This document shows, piece after piece, positions 1 to 13,600 of a DNA stretch of 64,000 nt. A program made the translations under genes and the position numbers. Position 1 is the stretch's first letter, and each line of letters begins with the position of its first letter. The notes under the pieces are model-generated. The model had not been told where the DNA came from and made no database searches. It saw only the letters and a list, made by a program, of their open reading frames with translations. This DNA comes from Enoplosus armatus (Eukaryota > Chordata > Actinopteri > Centrarchiformes > Enoplosidae), in NCBI RefSeq assembly GCF_043641665.1, contig NC_092191.1, positions 23,027,581 through 23,091,580 on the forward strand, read 5' to 3'.

Positions 1-2850
1 GTTTCTTTTAATACCTGGTCTCTTTCCCAGAGGATCATAGGATGATGAATGTACACTTTCAGTGTTTGTAGCTTTCATGTCTTCTCTTGGAAACAAAAAA
101 ACAAAAATTGCATGAATGTGACAACTTTGATTGATTTGATTTGCGTTTCTTTTAATACAGTTTTCTCCAGGCAGCTTATACTAATTTTGAGCTTCTGAAG
201 ATCCCAGAAGCTCCTGCAAAGAACATTCTTTATTAGCCACATTAAAAACTTCATTTATACCTTTTGCTTTTACAACTAGTATAGTTTACACGTACGCTTC
301 TTCCCAGAGAATCTTATGAAGAGTGTATGGATCATACATCACAACATATGAGCCGAACAGCAGCTTGCCTTAACATTTACTTACATTTATTTATTTTTAA
401 ATTTTCAGCTCATTCTGATGACCAGAGGTTGCAGAGAAACACAAGTGGCGTGTTCAATGACATGCAGAGCTTGTGTTTGTGATCTCGTCTTGTTCCAGAC
501 AATACGCAGAAGTCGTGAGCTATAGTAACAGAAAGAAAAAGCCGAGGGGGAGTAATATAAAGTAATAACTGAAAATGCTGTAAAGGCCTCGGTGCAGCAT
601 GCTTTCAAAAGTGCTTGTCGGATCAACTAACAGCTTCTGAAGCCGGAATAGAGGCTGACCCCGTCCGGTTACCATTTCCAGGTGGTGTGTGGAGCTGTTT
701 TGTAACTTTTCTCTTAAGCCGTTTTGTTTATTCTTCACTCAACAGTTCACTTTTTTTAACGTGAACAACTGAGTGCAGCACCCGTGAGCGCCCTCGAGAG
801 GAAACTGAAAGCTCTGTTTCGATTCGTCAGAAATGACATGAAAACGTACACATTGCGGTCCACACTTGATATACAGGAACATGACGTACAAATAGATTCG
901 TGACATTTAAGTCCTTCGCGCCAATGTCCGATATGAACGAAAATTCAGAGCCGTGTTGACCGACCTGCAGTAACTGCACCACGGCAGTGCATGAATGTGC
1001 GAGGGGCCCGTTCGTGGCTCCTTGCAGTTTTAATATTTAAATCAAGTTGATGCGCAATTTAAAATGAGATAGTTGAAGGAATACCTGAACAATTGAACAT
1101 TTGTAATTGCATTGTGTTTATTTGCCTTTGGAGTGGAGTTCTTTCAGCAACCTTTTGGCCCACCACTGCATCAGTGAATATTACAGTATAACACAACAAC
1201 TCTGAATATTAGAACAATGACGCTCTCTCTGCACCCTCGGCATGGTGGGAATGACAAACAGCCCAACGACCCAACACCCGAGAGACCTCTGTGGCCAGAA
1301 TTCCAACTTCGAACAGACTGAGCATTTTCCTTTCGCTCCGGGAAGGAAGACAATGAGCAGAATGTGTGCCAGAATCCACCTCCAGATGATTCAAGAACAA
1401 AACGCGCGAGACGCCTTCGTACACCCTCTGCAGCACATGACATGGTGAGCCGATCGAAACTGGCACAAAATTCATTCACAAGATATGATATGTGATGGCA
1501 GTAATCAATCCTCATATCTCTGACAGCAGAGACATGCAAAGCTGTACACATCAAATTAATGTTGAAAGTTCATTCTTGAGCTTGTGAGCAGTTGTTTGAC
1601 AAAACTCGAGGTCCACTTTTTCAGAGCTCGTGGCCACATCTCGTGGTCTTCATCAACAGATGTGAGTGATGTATGACGTCATCATGACATTAAAAGAAAA
1701 ATAGTTTTATGAGTTTGTTTTATATATATATAAAAAACTATATGTTTTTAACTATATGTTTTAACTGGATGAAGGATTTTAGCCATCAAATGTCTGGATC
1801 TTAAGTTACCAGAGAAACAAGAAGAAACACTGATTTTTTTTTTAACATTCAGTGTTTTTACCGGTTTCTAATCGCCTGATCCAGGAGACCTCTGCGGATA
1901 ATTTGGCTCCCAGTAAAAAAACAAAAACAAAAAAAAACCTCTCCTGAATGATGAACGCTGAAGGAATCCTAACTGGGAGAAACTCACTGCAGTGACGGCA
2001 ATGATGGTGAAGACAATAACTCTCCCATATTTGTAGCTATATTTCTTTTGCTATTCGTCATAGATTTAGGCAGCTAGTTATGCTTACAAAGCCCTGATTG
2101 GTTGCTTGTTCCTCCAACCGTCGAAATAGTCATCAATGCTTTGAGCTTTTTGCGTCACTGAACAAATCGGAGATGTGGGCGGTAATTCCAGGCTGTACAA
2201 ATGACTCGAAAGTCTCTTTATTGAATAAATCTTCTGCATGGGTGGAGGAGTGGAGCACGTCACAATGCACTAGGTTGGAGGAAGGGGGTTTAAAAGCGGG
2301 TCCGGAATAGAAATGGACCACGTTTGTATTCTTCTCTTAATGGCGAGCTATTACAAGGAATAAATGCGAGCCGTACATCATCAGTGAACATCGAGACTTG
2401 CTGCTGAGGCAAAAAGAAGATTAAAGTCTTTGGTGATACAGCACCGCGTTGTCACGTTTAGCCCTTTTTTTTTTTTTTGGAGACCCGGAGATGAAGGCTG
2501 CCATTGCTCAGGAGGTGATGCTAAATGCAAAGTTCCAGGTGCTTTCAGGGGTTGCTGGCAATGCTGTCTGTCATTATTGGCCCAGCAGGTGTGACAAAAG
2601 GTGACAACAGCAAACACGACGACAGTAACCACCATTTGCACTACTGCATCTGTATCGACCATGACACAACCCCCCCAGTGTGGAACGCTTGTTGACAACA
2701 CACAGCCAAACAGTGCATGGAAACAAATTATATAGATGAAACAAAATGATAGAAAATGTATGATGTAGTTGAATGTGTTTGAGTGTGGGAATGTGGAGGT
2801 GTGAGTGGCCTGGATTCTTCGTTGGCATATAAACCCAAGACTGGTTATGA
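1..2850. other. intergenic sequence downstream of prkg2
   Basis: No exon, RNA gene or recognisable TE protein was found here on either strand. Small ORFs (for example 1171-1554 minus) show no motif or coding-like pattern. The content is AT-rich with short poly-A/T runs and a TATATA stretch near 1720. Confidence 0.5.
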
Positions 2851-2855
2851 AACAT

Positions 2856-2861
2856 TTTATT
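2856..2861 (-). terminator. candidate poly(A) signal of prkg2
   Basis: AATAAA on the minus strand about 410 nt downstream of the prkg2 stop, the first good hexamer after it. This implies a short 3' UTR of about 0.4 kb. A second AATAAA lies near 2217-2222. Confidence 0.4.
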
Positions 2862-3269
2862 ACATTATATTTCTGGAATGTACTGATTTGTGAAAACACA
2901 AGGATGTACTTCCTTGTTTAGGTTACAGGTTGTTCATTTCCTGCAGCGGTAAAGGGTTTTTATCTACCACATACACATACAAGAATGTCAGTACATTTGA
3001 CATTCAACTATAAACACAGAAGCCCTTTTATACCCAGAAGGGGACCATGCTAGCCAGCATATCTCTATGTGTCATCTGAGTGTAATGATGCTTAAAAGTT
3101 GGTCCATCTGGCAGCAGGTTACCTGTTCAGTCTTAGTCACCTTGGTGCTGTGCTCCGTTTCAAAAGGAAGCTGCTGTGGGAGTGAAAAGCCAGACGTAAG
3201 CTTCCGGAGTTAGCTTGCCAACCCACTGCACTTTCATGAGTTCCGATCCCATTTTCGAGGAGAGAAGTC

Positions 3270-3365
3270 TCAGAAGTCTTTATCCCAGTCAGACAGCTCA
3301 TCGGGAGGCTCCTCTGTGTCGGGAGGAAACATGTCAAAGTGACTGTGATCCGTCGGCCCCTTCAG
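3270..3365 (-). CDS. prkg2: prkg2 coding exon 19 with stop (residues 731-761)
   Basis: Encodes [15 protein letters not shown] then [12 protein letters not shown] and TGA. The ending is the PKG C-terminal signature. Acceptor CTGCAG at 3366-3367. Confidence 0.94.
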   Translation of the reverse strand: MKGPTDHSHFDMFPPDTEEPPDELSDWDKDF

Positions 3366-6300
3366 CTGCAGCAGAAACGAGGCAAAACATCATAAAACTG
3401 TTACCGTTTGTCAGCGTGGAATCAGTCACAGCTCCCTCACTGGCAGAACTGGATTTCCCCCCCGTCCTTATCATCGTAATGTGCCACACACACCGATGGC
3501 GACCGAGCTGCCATGCAAGGTGCTGGGCCTCCATCGGGAGCAACTTAGGGTTCAGTGTATTGCTCAAGGACAGTTCGACATGACGCGGGATCGAACGCCC
3601 AACCCGCGCCATCAAGACTTTACTTTATCTATAACAATACATCATCATTTATTTGTTCATTTATGTTTTGCGTTAATAATCTGAATCGGAAAAGTAACCA
3701 GCCACTAATATTAAATGTAGTGGAGTAAAAAAGTACAACATTTCCCTCTGAATTGTAGTGAAGTAGAAGTATAAAGTAGCATAAAATGGAAAGTCCAAGT
3801 ACATCAAAATTGTACTTTAGTAAATGTACTTAGATACTTTCAACCACTGCTGACAGGCGTGGTGGTAGTATCATGTTCTGGTGGTTCTGGTATGCCGCCA
3901 GCGGAACTGGTGCATTGCAGAAAGTGGAGGGGCAGAACAAACAGATAGAACCTCAGATGCAACTGGGTGTTCCAGCAGGACAATGACCCTGCAGTAACAT
4001 CAAAAGTGGTTTTGGGATCTCTCAATGGACCAAATAATGAAGTCCTGACCTCGACCCTACTGAAAATACGTGGGCTGCCTTGAAAAGGAGAGAGAAAAAG
4101 AGCGCCCATGCAAAGAAAACCAACAGGTTTGGTTGAACACGCTCCAATTCTGCCAAGAAGAGTGGTAGAATATCCCACCAAAAGCAGCTGAATCAAATAC
4201 CAGCTGTGCTGTATGTATATTTTTGACCCATCAGATCTTGCTGTATTTTCAGAAGACGCCCGATTAATGTAATCAATTGAATGGACTTGTGATAATATTG
4301 AATGCAACATATTTGTTCAAACCCAGAGGACACCACAGTGGCGCGTCTTTTGTTTAAGATGATGTAACGTCAGACTAGCACTAAGTCACTGGTGGCCATA
4401 GAGTGTTTATATTCTTCCTAAAACATATGTGCCGTTTGCAAATTAGTAGAATATAATGCCTTCCAGATTGTGTTTTTTGTCAACATAATAAGGAAACATT
4501 GTCATGAACTGTATCCGCAAAGTCCCATTCCAATTGTGTCACACATCATTTCCTGATCAGCACGCTCCACAGGGGAGATCAAAGCATTTGCTCAGTTCCG
4601 ATAGACTGTTGTAACCGTCCGCCTGTTCTTGTCCACTGTCAGGAAACAAAAAGGTCATAGTCTCACCTCTCTCTTCAGGGGGGACAGTAGCTTGCGACGC
4701 CTCAAGCCCTCCCAGTTGAAACCCTGGAACCACCTGCGGAGCAAACAAAACAGAAACTGGAATTTGGAAGACAGATTCTCATAGAATAGTATAGCTACAC
4801 AAAATGCGCCGCCTTGGGTTTTCTCCTGGCATTTTTAGATGCGAAGCCTCTCTATGAGCTGTGGGTGAAACTCACTCACTGGATCGCGATTAGTTCGGCG
4901 CGCTCCAATGCAGTCAGGTGATTCTGACGACGCTCGAAATTCAGAGCGAGGCAGGAAGCGAAAGGTGGAATGGATGAGATGGAGGAAAGCCTGCACCGTG
5001 CTAGTTATTGTTTACTCATTTTTGTGGCCCTATAATATAAAAATCCATTGCCCTACCTAAAACACTAAGTATGATGAAAACATTTGCAGTAGCTGAAATT
5101 CTTAAATCAGGTCACAGAATCTGAACTTCACCGGCGGCAGCGCTTCATTTTCTTCCTTTGTCACTATCGAATCGCTTGTTTGACGGTTTTGTACAGCCCG
5201 CCTGTAGATGCACTGTATGCTGGCAGGTGAAATATTCTTTTCTTTTTGTGTCTACTGTCTGTAGAAACAGGAAGCGGAGGAGATCGATAGACGGACAGAA
5301 CACGTCACTTAGTTCAGTTTCACTTTCCGCACTAATTCTCGAGAAAGAGAACGAGAGAGAGATGCAAACAGTAAACAGCTGTTTCTGCACACCTCCCCCC
5401 TGCTGATTTTGAGTGATTATTGTGAATACTCCAATGTACTCCAGGCACTGTTTGTCCCCCCCCCTGACCAGCACCCTCTCCCCTGTGTTCCCTGACACGA
5501 AGCACTGGCTGGCAGTCATTGAACTAACAACTGCAGGGAAAGTGTGTGTTCTCAGTAGAAAATGGGCCTACTGACCAATTGGACATTTTGTCGGACTATA
5601 GGGGTTTCAGAATAATGGGCTGTCGGAACAATGGGTATAAACTTCAGATTTCCCCACAGAGTTCATTCTCTGCAATAATCCAAACTCACATGGAAAAATC
5701 CCGAAAGGAACCAGGGCCATGCTAACTTCCGGGTTGGCCTACAAAAATACGTCATCCCTGCAGCAACAGGCTACAACCACAGAGATGTAATGGGCTTACC
5801 TATGCAAAGCCGTGCGTAAGCCGAGTGCCCGCTATTTACAATATACTGTAACACATCATTAACTGGCGGTGCGACTGCCACGAAGGTGCAGCATTCAAAC
5901 AGCAGAGTGGGACACTTTCAAGTGCTACCACTGTACAAATCCAATGTCGGATTCATTTCAGCAGAGCTAAATCCATCAGTTTAAATCAGAGAAACAAACA
6001 GTGGCATTTTCCAAATTTGCAGAACACAGGCAGGATAAATCTGGGCGGGGAAAGTGCAAAAAGCAGCACTTGCCCCTCCCTCATTACCACCACTGAGGAC
6101 CTTGAGCAAGGCCCTCCAGTTGAAGCTGTTCAGTGGCCAGCAGATCAGACTGTGGTTGTGGAATTATGATCAGGGCTTTTCCTGCAAAAGAGAGCATTGC
6201 TCTCTTCTTTAAAAAAAAAAAAAAAAAAAAAAAAATCAGGTGAATGATTTGTAGGATCTTCTTGATGGGTTTTTCATAATGACCATTACTTGTCATCACA

Positions 6301-9300
6301 AAGAACTGAAACAGGACAGAAGCAGGTGTATTTTTTTCTCTCTCTGTAGCCTGTATGGTTACATTTGAACAGTCCCGTGATGATAAGATGAAACAGAATA
6401 AAATCACTGTTGTAAATACAGGGAAATGTGCCAAAAGGAGGGAACGCATTCCTATGAAAGCCCATTGTTCATGTTAATGATATTTTGGTGATAACCCGTC
6501 ATCATAGGCCCCATGACAGGTGACACCATTCTCTAGCCCTCATCTAATGAACCTTTAATCGGCCATGAAATCCTACACTCACCGAAGCAAAGAGCAGACA
6601 CCCAGCACTGCATCTGCTCAGGCTAAGCTACAGTGGCTGGCCCCACTGGCTCGATAGGGAGTTTCATCTGAATGCTACGGTCCACTCAGTTGTCCAACCA
6701 CCAAGCATTGTAAATCTGGTTCCACTAGTATTACTAACCAACCAACACATCACATATGTCTACGTTTAACATCACCGGTTAACATTAAAGTTTAGGATTA
6801 AATCACAAGAAAATGATAAATGTTATGAAAATGAACAGTGATGTAGAAATTTCAGTAGTCTGTTGTAATCTCGTTAGGAAAGGAGACTGATATCATTTGG
6901 ACAACAAACTTACTTGTGTTTCTTGATGTCAATGATGCTGTTCTTTTTGTTGCCCAGCCTCTCCACTGGGTTTAGCCTGAGAGGAAAAGACGTTCACATT
7001 GATATTAATGTCAGGTTTAATAACCCTGTGGATGTCTTATTTAAAAAGAAACAGCCAGGAAACTTAAGCAGGGCACTCACTTGATTAAATTAGTCTAACA
7101 CATGGCTTACTAAACCCAGCAGCAGCAGCAGCGTCCAAACACAACAAGCTGCTGCCGCATTTGTGACGAATGTGACTGTTGTTCTTAGCTCTGGTGTAAG
7201 TGATATAAGTGTATAAGTGATATTGCCTGGTCTGCTCCGCACCACCAATTACACAACGATTCACTGATTATCTGTTCAAAATGAATAGCAGTATTATCCT
7301 CATATCTGATCGATATTTGAGATTCACCGCACCTGCAGAGTCTCTTGATGAGGTCGTCTGGACGCTTGCCTATTCTCTTGGGGAAGTCCACCTTCTCAAT
7401 GCCATAGAGGACCATGGTGTAAATCTTTATGGGGTCTGATCCAGCAAATGGTGGGCTGGGAGAAAAAAAATAGGTTTTCAGATTTTCTCTTTATTGCAAA
7501 AGTAAAAATCCAGACTGCACTGTTCAAAAGGATGAGTTCAACATTGTTGGGAAAACGTTTATTTGCTTTCTAGGCACCTCTACGACCCCTTCCATGAGAG
7601 ACCATGGGGACAGTCACATGATTCTGAGCTCATGGAGGGAGACTGCGACCACATTTAATAAATAAAAACAGATCCATTCCTCCTCAGCAACAACAGGAAG
7701 CTCTTGTGCAGAGTGCAGCCATGTTGGTTTACGACAATCGTCCAACAATCGTCCTTTCGTACGCCCCCTGGTATTTCGGAGAATACTTGCAACAGATAGT
7801 GTGTTAAGCATGAACGCCTCACATAATCTCAAAGCTCACGCAGCATCTAAGGAAGCCGAGTGCGCGAGCGTAAACAAGGTTTTATTATTCATCATCTCCT
7901 TGCTTTCTGTGGCTCAGATAATCTGCCGTCATTGATTTAATAACTTCTATGCTGATGACACTCAATTTGTACCTACACTGACTTACCTTCTTACTGACTT
8001 ACTTTCCAGTGAGAAGTTCAAATATGAGGATTCCCAAGGACCAGCAATCAGCTCCGAAGTCATGGCCTTTGTTCATGATGACCTCTGGGGCCACATACTC
8101 TGGAGTCCCACAAAATGTCCATGTCTTCTTTCCAAGGCCAATCTTTTTAGCAAAGCCAAAGTCAGCCTTAGGAAATATCAAGGAATTAGGAACATATGTA
8201 AAAAAAAAAACCCCAAAAAACCGGAATGAGTAACACTCTAACAAAGAATTTAAACAAGTGGCTGACCATTTTGACATAACCCTCAGCATCCAGTAGAAGG
8301 TTTTCAGGTTTCAGGTCTCTGTAGATGATACCCATAGTGTGGAGGTAATCAAAGGCCTCTAAAACACAACCAGTACAGAATCTGGCTGTTGGATCATCAA
8401 AATAACTCCTGGCAGGTTATGAAAAGATGAACAGATTAACAGCATGACAATATACACAGAGCACATAACATTCATTTGTATTTTGGTTTTGTTAAAATCT
8501 ACTACGTCTACATTCGGGTGGAAACTCGACTTCTGTTATCTTCCAATTAGAGTAGATTGTACAAAGGGTGGTAGCTTTATTTACCCCTGCTCTGCTCTAT
8601 TGTAATTAGAGGTAGCTTTAAAATACCACATTACTCGGGTCTTAAGCATGTTTATTTTCTGTTGTATTTCCCCTTCATTTCACCTATTCTCCTTCTTGCT
8701 GGTGTAGATGTGTTGTCTATATAGCAGAGAGTTAAGATCCGTTCACGTTTACTGGCCCGTAAACATGCAGATTTTGGTAATTGCCAAAGTAGCCAAATAT
8801 TATATTCGTAGCCTTGGAGCGTGTTATTTTGGAACAGCATTGTAGCATGCCAGAGTTCTACTGCAAAAGGTACAACTTGTTTTTCTGCAGACCAACTGGT
8901 GTATCATTAAGCCTTCATGCTTACAGACATAAGTTTTACTAAGATCCTAAAGTGGACTGATGCTTGCTCAGGTCTATAAACAGGATTTGTAGGTAACTGT
9001 CTTAACTAACCCTTGCTGCCCTTCGGATTTAATCTTAATACCAGTTGAAAATCTTGTTTTTGTCTGTACACTGTGACATCACTGTTGGCAGTGGTTACAG
9101 GTTCAACAGACTGAGGGGGGCAGTGATACGCTACATTTTCAGCCTGTTTTAAATTACTCTTTAAATGTCAATTCCTGTATGTTTTCGTTTAGTTAGTTGA
9201 GTGCAGGGAGAGGACCTACACTCACATGTCCCGCAGCACAGTCCACAGCTCTCCACCAAGACATGCCTCCAGCAGCATGTAGACAAACTTGTCGTCCCGA

Positions 9301-10578
9301 AATGTCCGGAATAACCTGAAATACATGCACAGACAGCAAAGAGACTGCTTGTTAACTACTGCTTTGATTTAAAAACACAAAATAATTCACCTACTAGTGT
9401 AGTAAAAATACCCCTAAAATTACCCCTAAATATACAGTGCTTAAAAAATGTATTAGACCCCCCACCCAGTGTAAGGTGTTTGCCCCCGCTGCCCTAAATG
9501 AACAGTATTGCTGATGACCAAAATATCTGATGTTTCTGTAATGGTTAATCCACCAGTATGTGCAAGCCAAGCTCTTTAATCAAAATGATCTCTTTAATGC
9601 TAAAATAGAATTATCGTTGTTATCCATGAATTCTCAAATTTACTGTTTTACAAAAAAGCAGAAAAGAATAGTAAAGCACGTTATTATTTTTTGATTGAGA
9701 TGCCAAATGACAGTTATTTACTTTCATTCCTGAAACAAGTTTTTGACAGATTTCTAAAATATTTGTGTTTTCTCATTTTTATGACAGGTGGTCTAATAAA
9801 TTTGTTAAGCACTGTAGATAATGATAGTGCCTGCTGATATGCTGTACATTGGTCTAGTAGAAACTGCATTCATGTCTTGTATTGGTACTGATGTCTTCTA
9901 TTGGTGATGCAATGCTGAAAATATAATAATAATAATAATAATAGTCATATATCCACAATGTGCCTATGATACATTGGCCACCAAAAAAGTGAAGCATTGC
10001 AGATTACAATAGCTGATGCTGCAGCTCTTCAGAGAAAAAAAGACTTTTGATGCAGGCTCTTAAACTTTACAGCCTGTGAACACCGAAACTTCCAAGAATT
10101 TGCATTCTTCAATTTCATTTAAACACTTAGACCCCATTAAAAAAAAAACTCTGGTGGAGTGTTGCATTAGTGAAATACATATAATGGGAGAGTGAACGTC
10201 ACATTTTGGCGAAACTTTCCTCTTTGAATGACAGTCAACAGACTGCTTGTACAAGGCCTTTGTTCTTTAAAGTCATAGTACAAATAAATCTTAGTGCGGT
10301 GGTGGGATCCCCCCGGTCAGCAGCATTCTCCCTGCAGGTTCCTTAGCAACTCCACTGAAAAGCCAACACACTGACCAGCCCCCATTTTTATCTTCTCCTT
10401 GAGGAATACAAGAGGTTTGTGGGAGATTGATCCATCGGCTAACTTACCCGTTCAACGTCTACGTGCTTCCTCTAGATTACAGAAAACAACTAAACATGTG
10501 AACATAGTCTTATCATAATGTGGTTAGACAGAATCACCCCTCTTTTTGTTCAGAACAAAGAAACCTGAATGTGTAATG

Positions 10579-10615
<37 letters not shown>

Positions 10616-13600
10616 CCCACACCGGATGATAAATGCTGAGTTTGTTTGCTGAAGGATGTTTTTCTCAGAGTAGATGTGCTCCTGCTGTCTGGTGTCCACA
10701 ATGTGCTTCTTCTTTATGCACTTCAGGGCAAACGTGGCGTCCTCGTCCTTCAGCTTCACCTGTGACAGCAGGGCAGAGAGGGGCTCACTCAGGGTCACTA
10801 GAAATGTATATCACGAGCTAAACATTACATGAAAAAGGTATCAACTTTGACTGAATGTGTTTATCCCACAAATTCACTTTTATATTAAAATGAACAAACG
10901 CTGCTAAATATTGAGGCTGATGTAGAAACTGCAGTTCCTCATACGGCCACTCAAAGAAGTAGTGAAGAGATGAGGGTTCCATGACGTAGATTTGATTTTA
11001 AACAGGGGGCACTCCACAATTGTACCAATCCTATCAATCAGATTACTTGACTTTACGCCATGAGGAACACTACACTGCCTGTTAAAACTGTTGTAAAATG
11101 TTTTCTGTGGACCCGGAGAGAGCCTGTCTGCTGCCCGTCTCTCTCAAGTCCACAACCATGTGAGTCCCTTAATCACTGGAATACCCCTTTAATATGAATA
11201 TTATCTTTTATCCGTCTATTTCATAGTCAACCGTCAACAAGATCAGAGTTTGGCAAGACAAAACATGTCAGCAATAAATGCTTAATTCCAGCTCAATCGT
11301 TTCCGGGATAAAGCGAGGCCGACTGGTGACAGTAAGGGCTTTACGGTGCTGCTGCAGCTCACCAGCTCCACCCGTCCAAATCCTCCCATGCCCAGTGTAG
11401 CTATGACCTCGAGATCCCGGAAAGGCTGGTGTGGGGGCAGAAGAGCAATCCTCTCCCTCAGCCTCCTCAGCTCCTGGGCCTCTGCAGAGTCAATCTGAGG
11501 TGAGTGGGGCCTGAGGGAGAAATAACATATCATTATATATTTGCAAACTAAACTTCAAATCAGCGTATCACCACCGAAACTGTAAATGCAGTAATGACTA
11601 TATGACATGCAATAAGTAAGTTTACGCAGCGGCGCATGCATGTTGTGTCATTGTGCACTTACAGGGCATTCCTCCTCTCATCACTCCTGGAGAGCTCTTC
11701 CACGTATTCCTTCAGGTAAGCCTGAAGCTCCTCATAAGTTCCCACCATTTGGTTGAAATTGCTGGAGAGGAGGGAGCAAAAACAGCAACTTGAGCAACTT
11801 TCACGCGCTGTGCGCTGTCAGCTTTGGAAATAATCTCAAGTCACAGCTTTTACCGACAGATGGGAAGGCATCTTTTAATCAAAAGTTACATTATTGTAGT
11901 AGGAATGGCCTGCTTACAAAAACCTAGCATGCATGTTGGCCATAGATTTACTATATCTTGTTAAAAATACTCACGTAGTCGCGTCACCAACATTGGTAGA
12001 GCTGAGAGCAAATCTATATATTGAGTTGCATACCAGTACTAAATGGATGAGAGTTAGCAAATCAGTACTGTATATTGCCAAAACTAAATGTATTGTATTT
12101 GGCTGTAGGGATGTTCTTGCTAAAGCCCCCCTTCACTCAATTTGTCTCTCGGTGGGATATCTGTTGAGCAGGTCACAAAAGACCAAATTATTTATATGTG
12201 AAGTACTGCACAGGAAGTTGGACAAGTGCTACTGAGAAACATGTAAAAAGCATCCTGACCAGAAACATTACAAATTGGCATGGGACGTCCATGAGGACAG
12301 GAGGGCTCTGCCTCCTTTCAGCTTCTTCCCTGAAACTCCTCAATTCATCCTTTCGACTGCACCAGAAATAATAGCTTTCTGCTGCATGAAGGAACTACAC
12401 CTTGGTTCACACCAGGTGTCCAAATGACAGGGTCTGGTGTGTGGGTCCGACTGTGGATGACGACACGCCATGAAAACAACATCCAGCTACTCACTCTCTG
12501 TCCACCACCAGACAGTGTGTGTCGTTCTCACTGCAGATGATGTTGGCTGAGCGGACATCCTCGCTGTGAACACACACACACACACACACACACAGTTCAG
12601 TCAAATCAAACAGAAACACATGTGGGCATTTCTGCAGCATGATGAGGCGTGTCTCATAGATAATACAACGCTACAAGAGAAATGCTGCCTTTTTTAAATG
12701 TTTTTAACCGAAAATGAAAGCTTTAAAAAAAAAAAAGAAGGTATCTTCGCATCTTCCTTTGGTCTCATTCAGTCACATCTTACCACTGGCCTCTTCTTGC
12801 CTTGCCTTAAAAGATCTCACGGAGCCGTTTCTATGTTTGCCTGTGGTGGGACATCCGCTGTAATAATGGCCGATGTAAACTCCCTTGGTAGAAAGTAGGG
12901 TCTGCGTTTGATTGACAATGACTCCAGATAGTTTAATATTCCCACTGTTGCACCAGCCCTTGCTCTGCATAAAGCGCAAGGGCTTCGGTGAAGCAAAGGA
13001 TGTTACGGTTCCTGATATCCAGTTGGAAACTGATGTGGGCGTGGAGGTCCTCCAGTCTATTATCCAACGCCTGTACATTGGCTAGCAGGATGCTGGGCAG
13101 GGAAGACCCATGTGGCCGGGGTCACAGCCGGTGTTTAATCCCTCCAAGTTTTCCCCCTCTGTGTTTCCTCCAATGTTAAGACAAGTGGCAGGTTGACCAT
13201 TTCCCCATCCTTATCAGTGACTTGTGGTCGTATCTGATCATTGTCCAAATCGATCACAAAAATATACGATTTTAAGGATGTTGAGAGTGTTGAGCACGCT
13301 GAGGTTATTGATGATTTCAATGATGTTTAGAATGCTGAGCATGTTGAGCATAAATTCTGTGATAACCACTGCATCGATTTCGATTTGTGACATGTAAATA
13401 AAATAGATTTGGTTGATTCTTGTTCTGCTGTATGTCTGCGTCTATGCGCAAGTTAATCGAGGGGAAAAATGTTCTTGTACGTGTTCACATGCATGGCCGA
13501 TGAAGCCGATTCTGATAGAACACAGAGTTGCAGCCATGACAGTGGTCAATGCTTCAAATATGGATGTAGCCGCAAAGAAGCCACGAATTCTAAAACGTGG

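Noticed and set aside
1171..1554. 127-residue minus-strand ORF
   Set aside because: No motif, no splice partner, and overlapping ORFs in other frames are just as long; chance ORF.
11496..11500. Nearer acceptor (CCTCAG before ATTGAC) for prkg2 exon 11
   Set aside because: It would leave the frame broken after exon 10 (phase 2); the upstream CCCTCAG at 11511 restores it.
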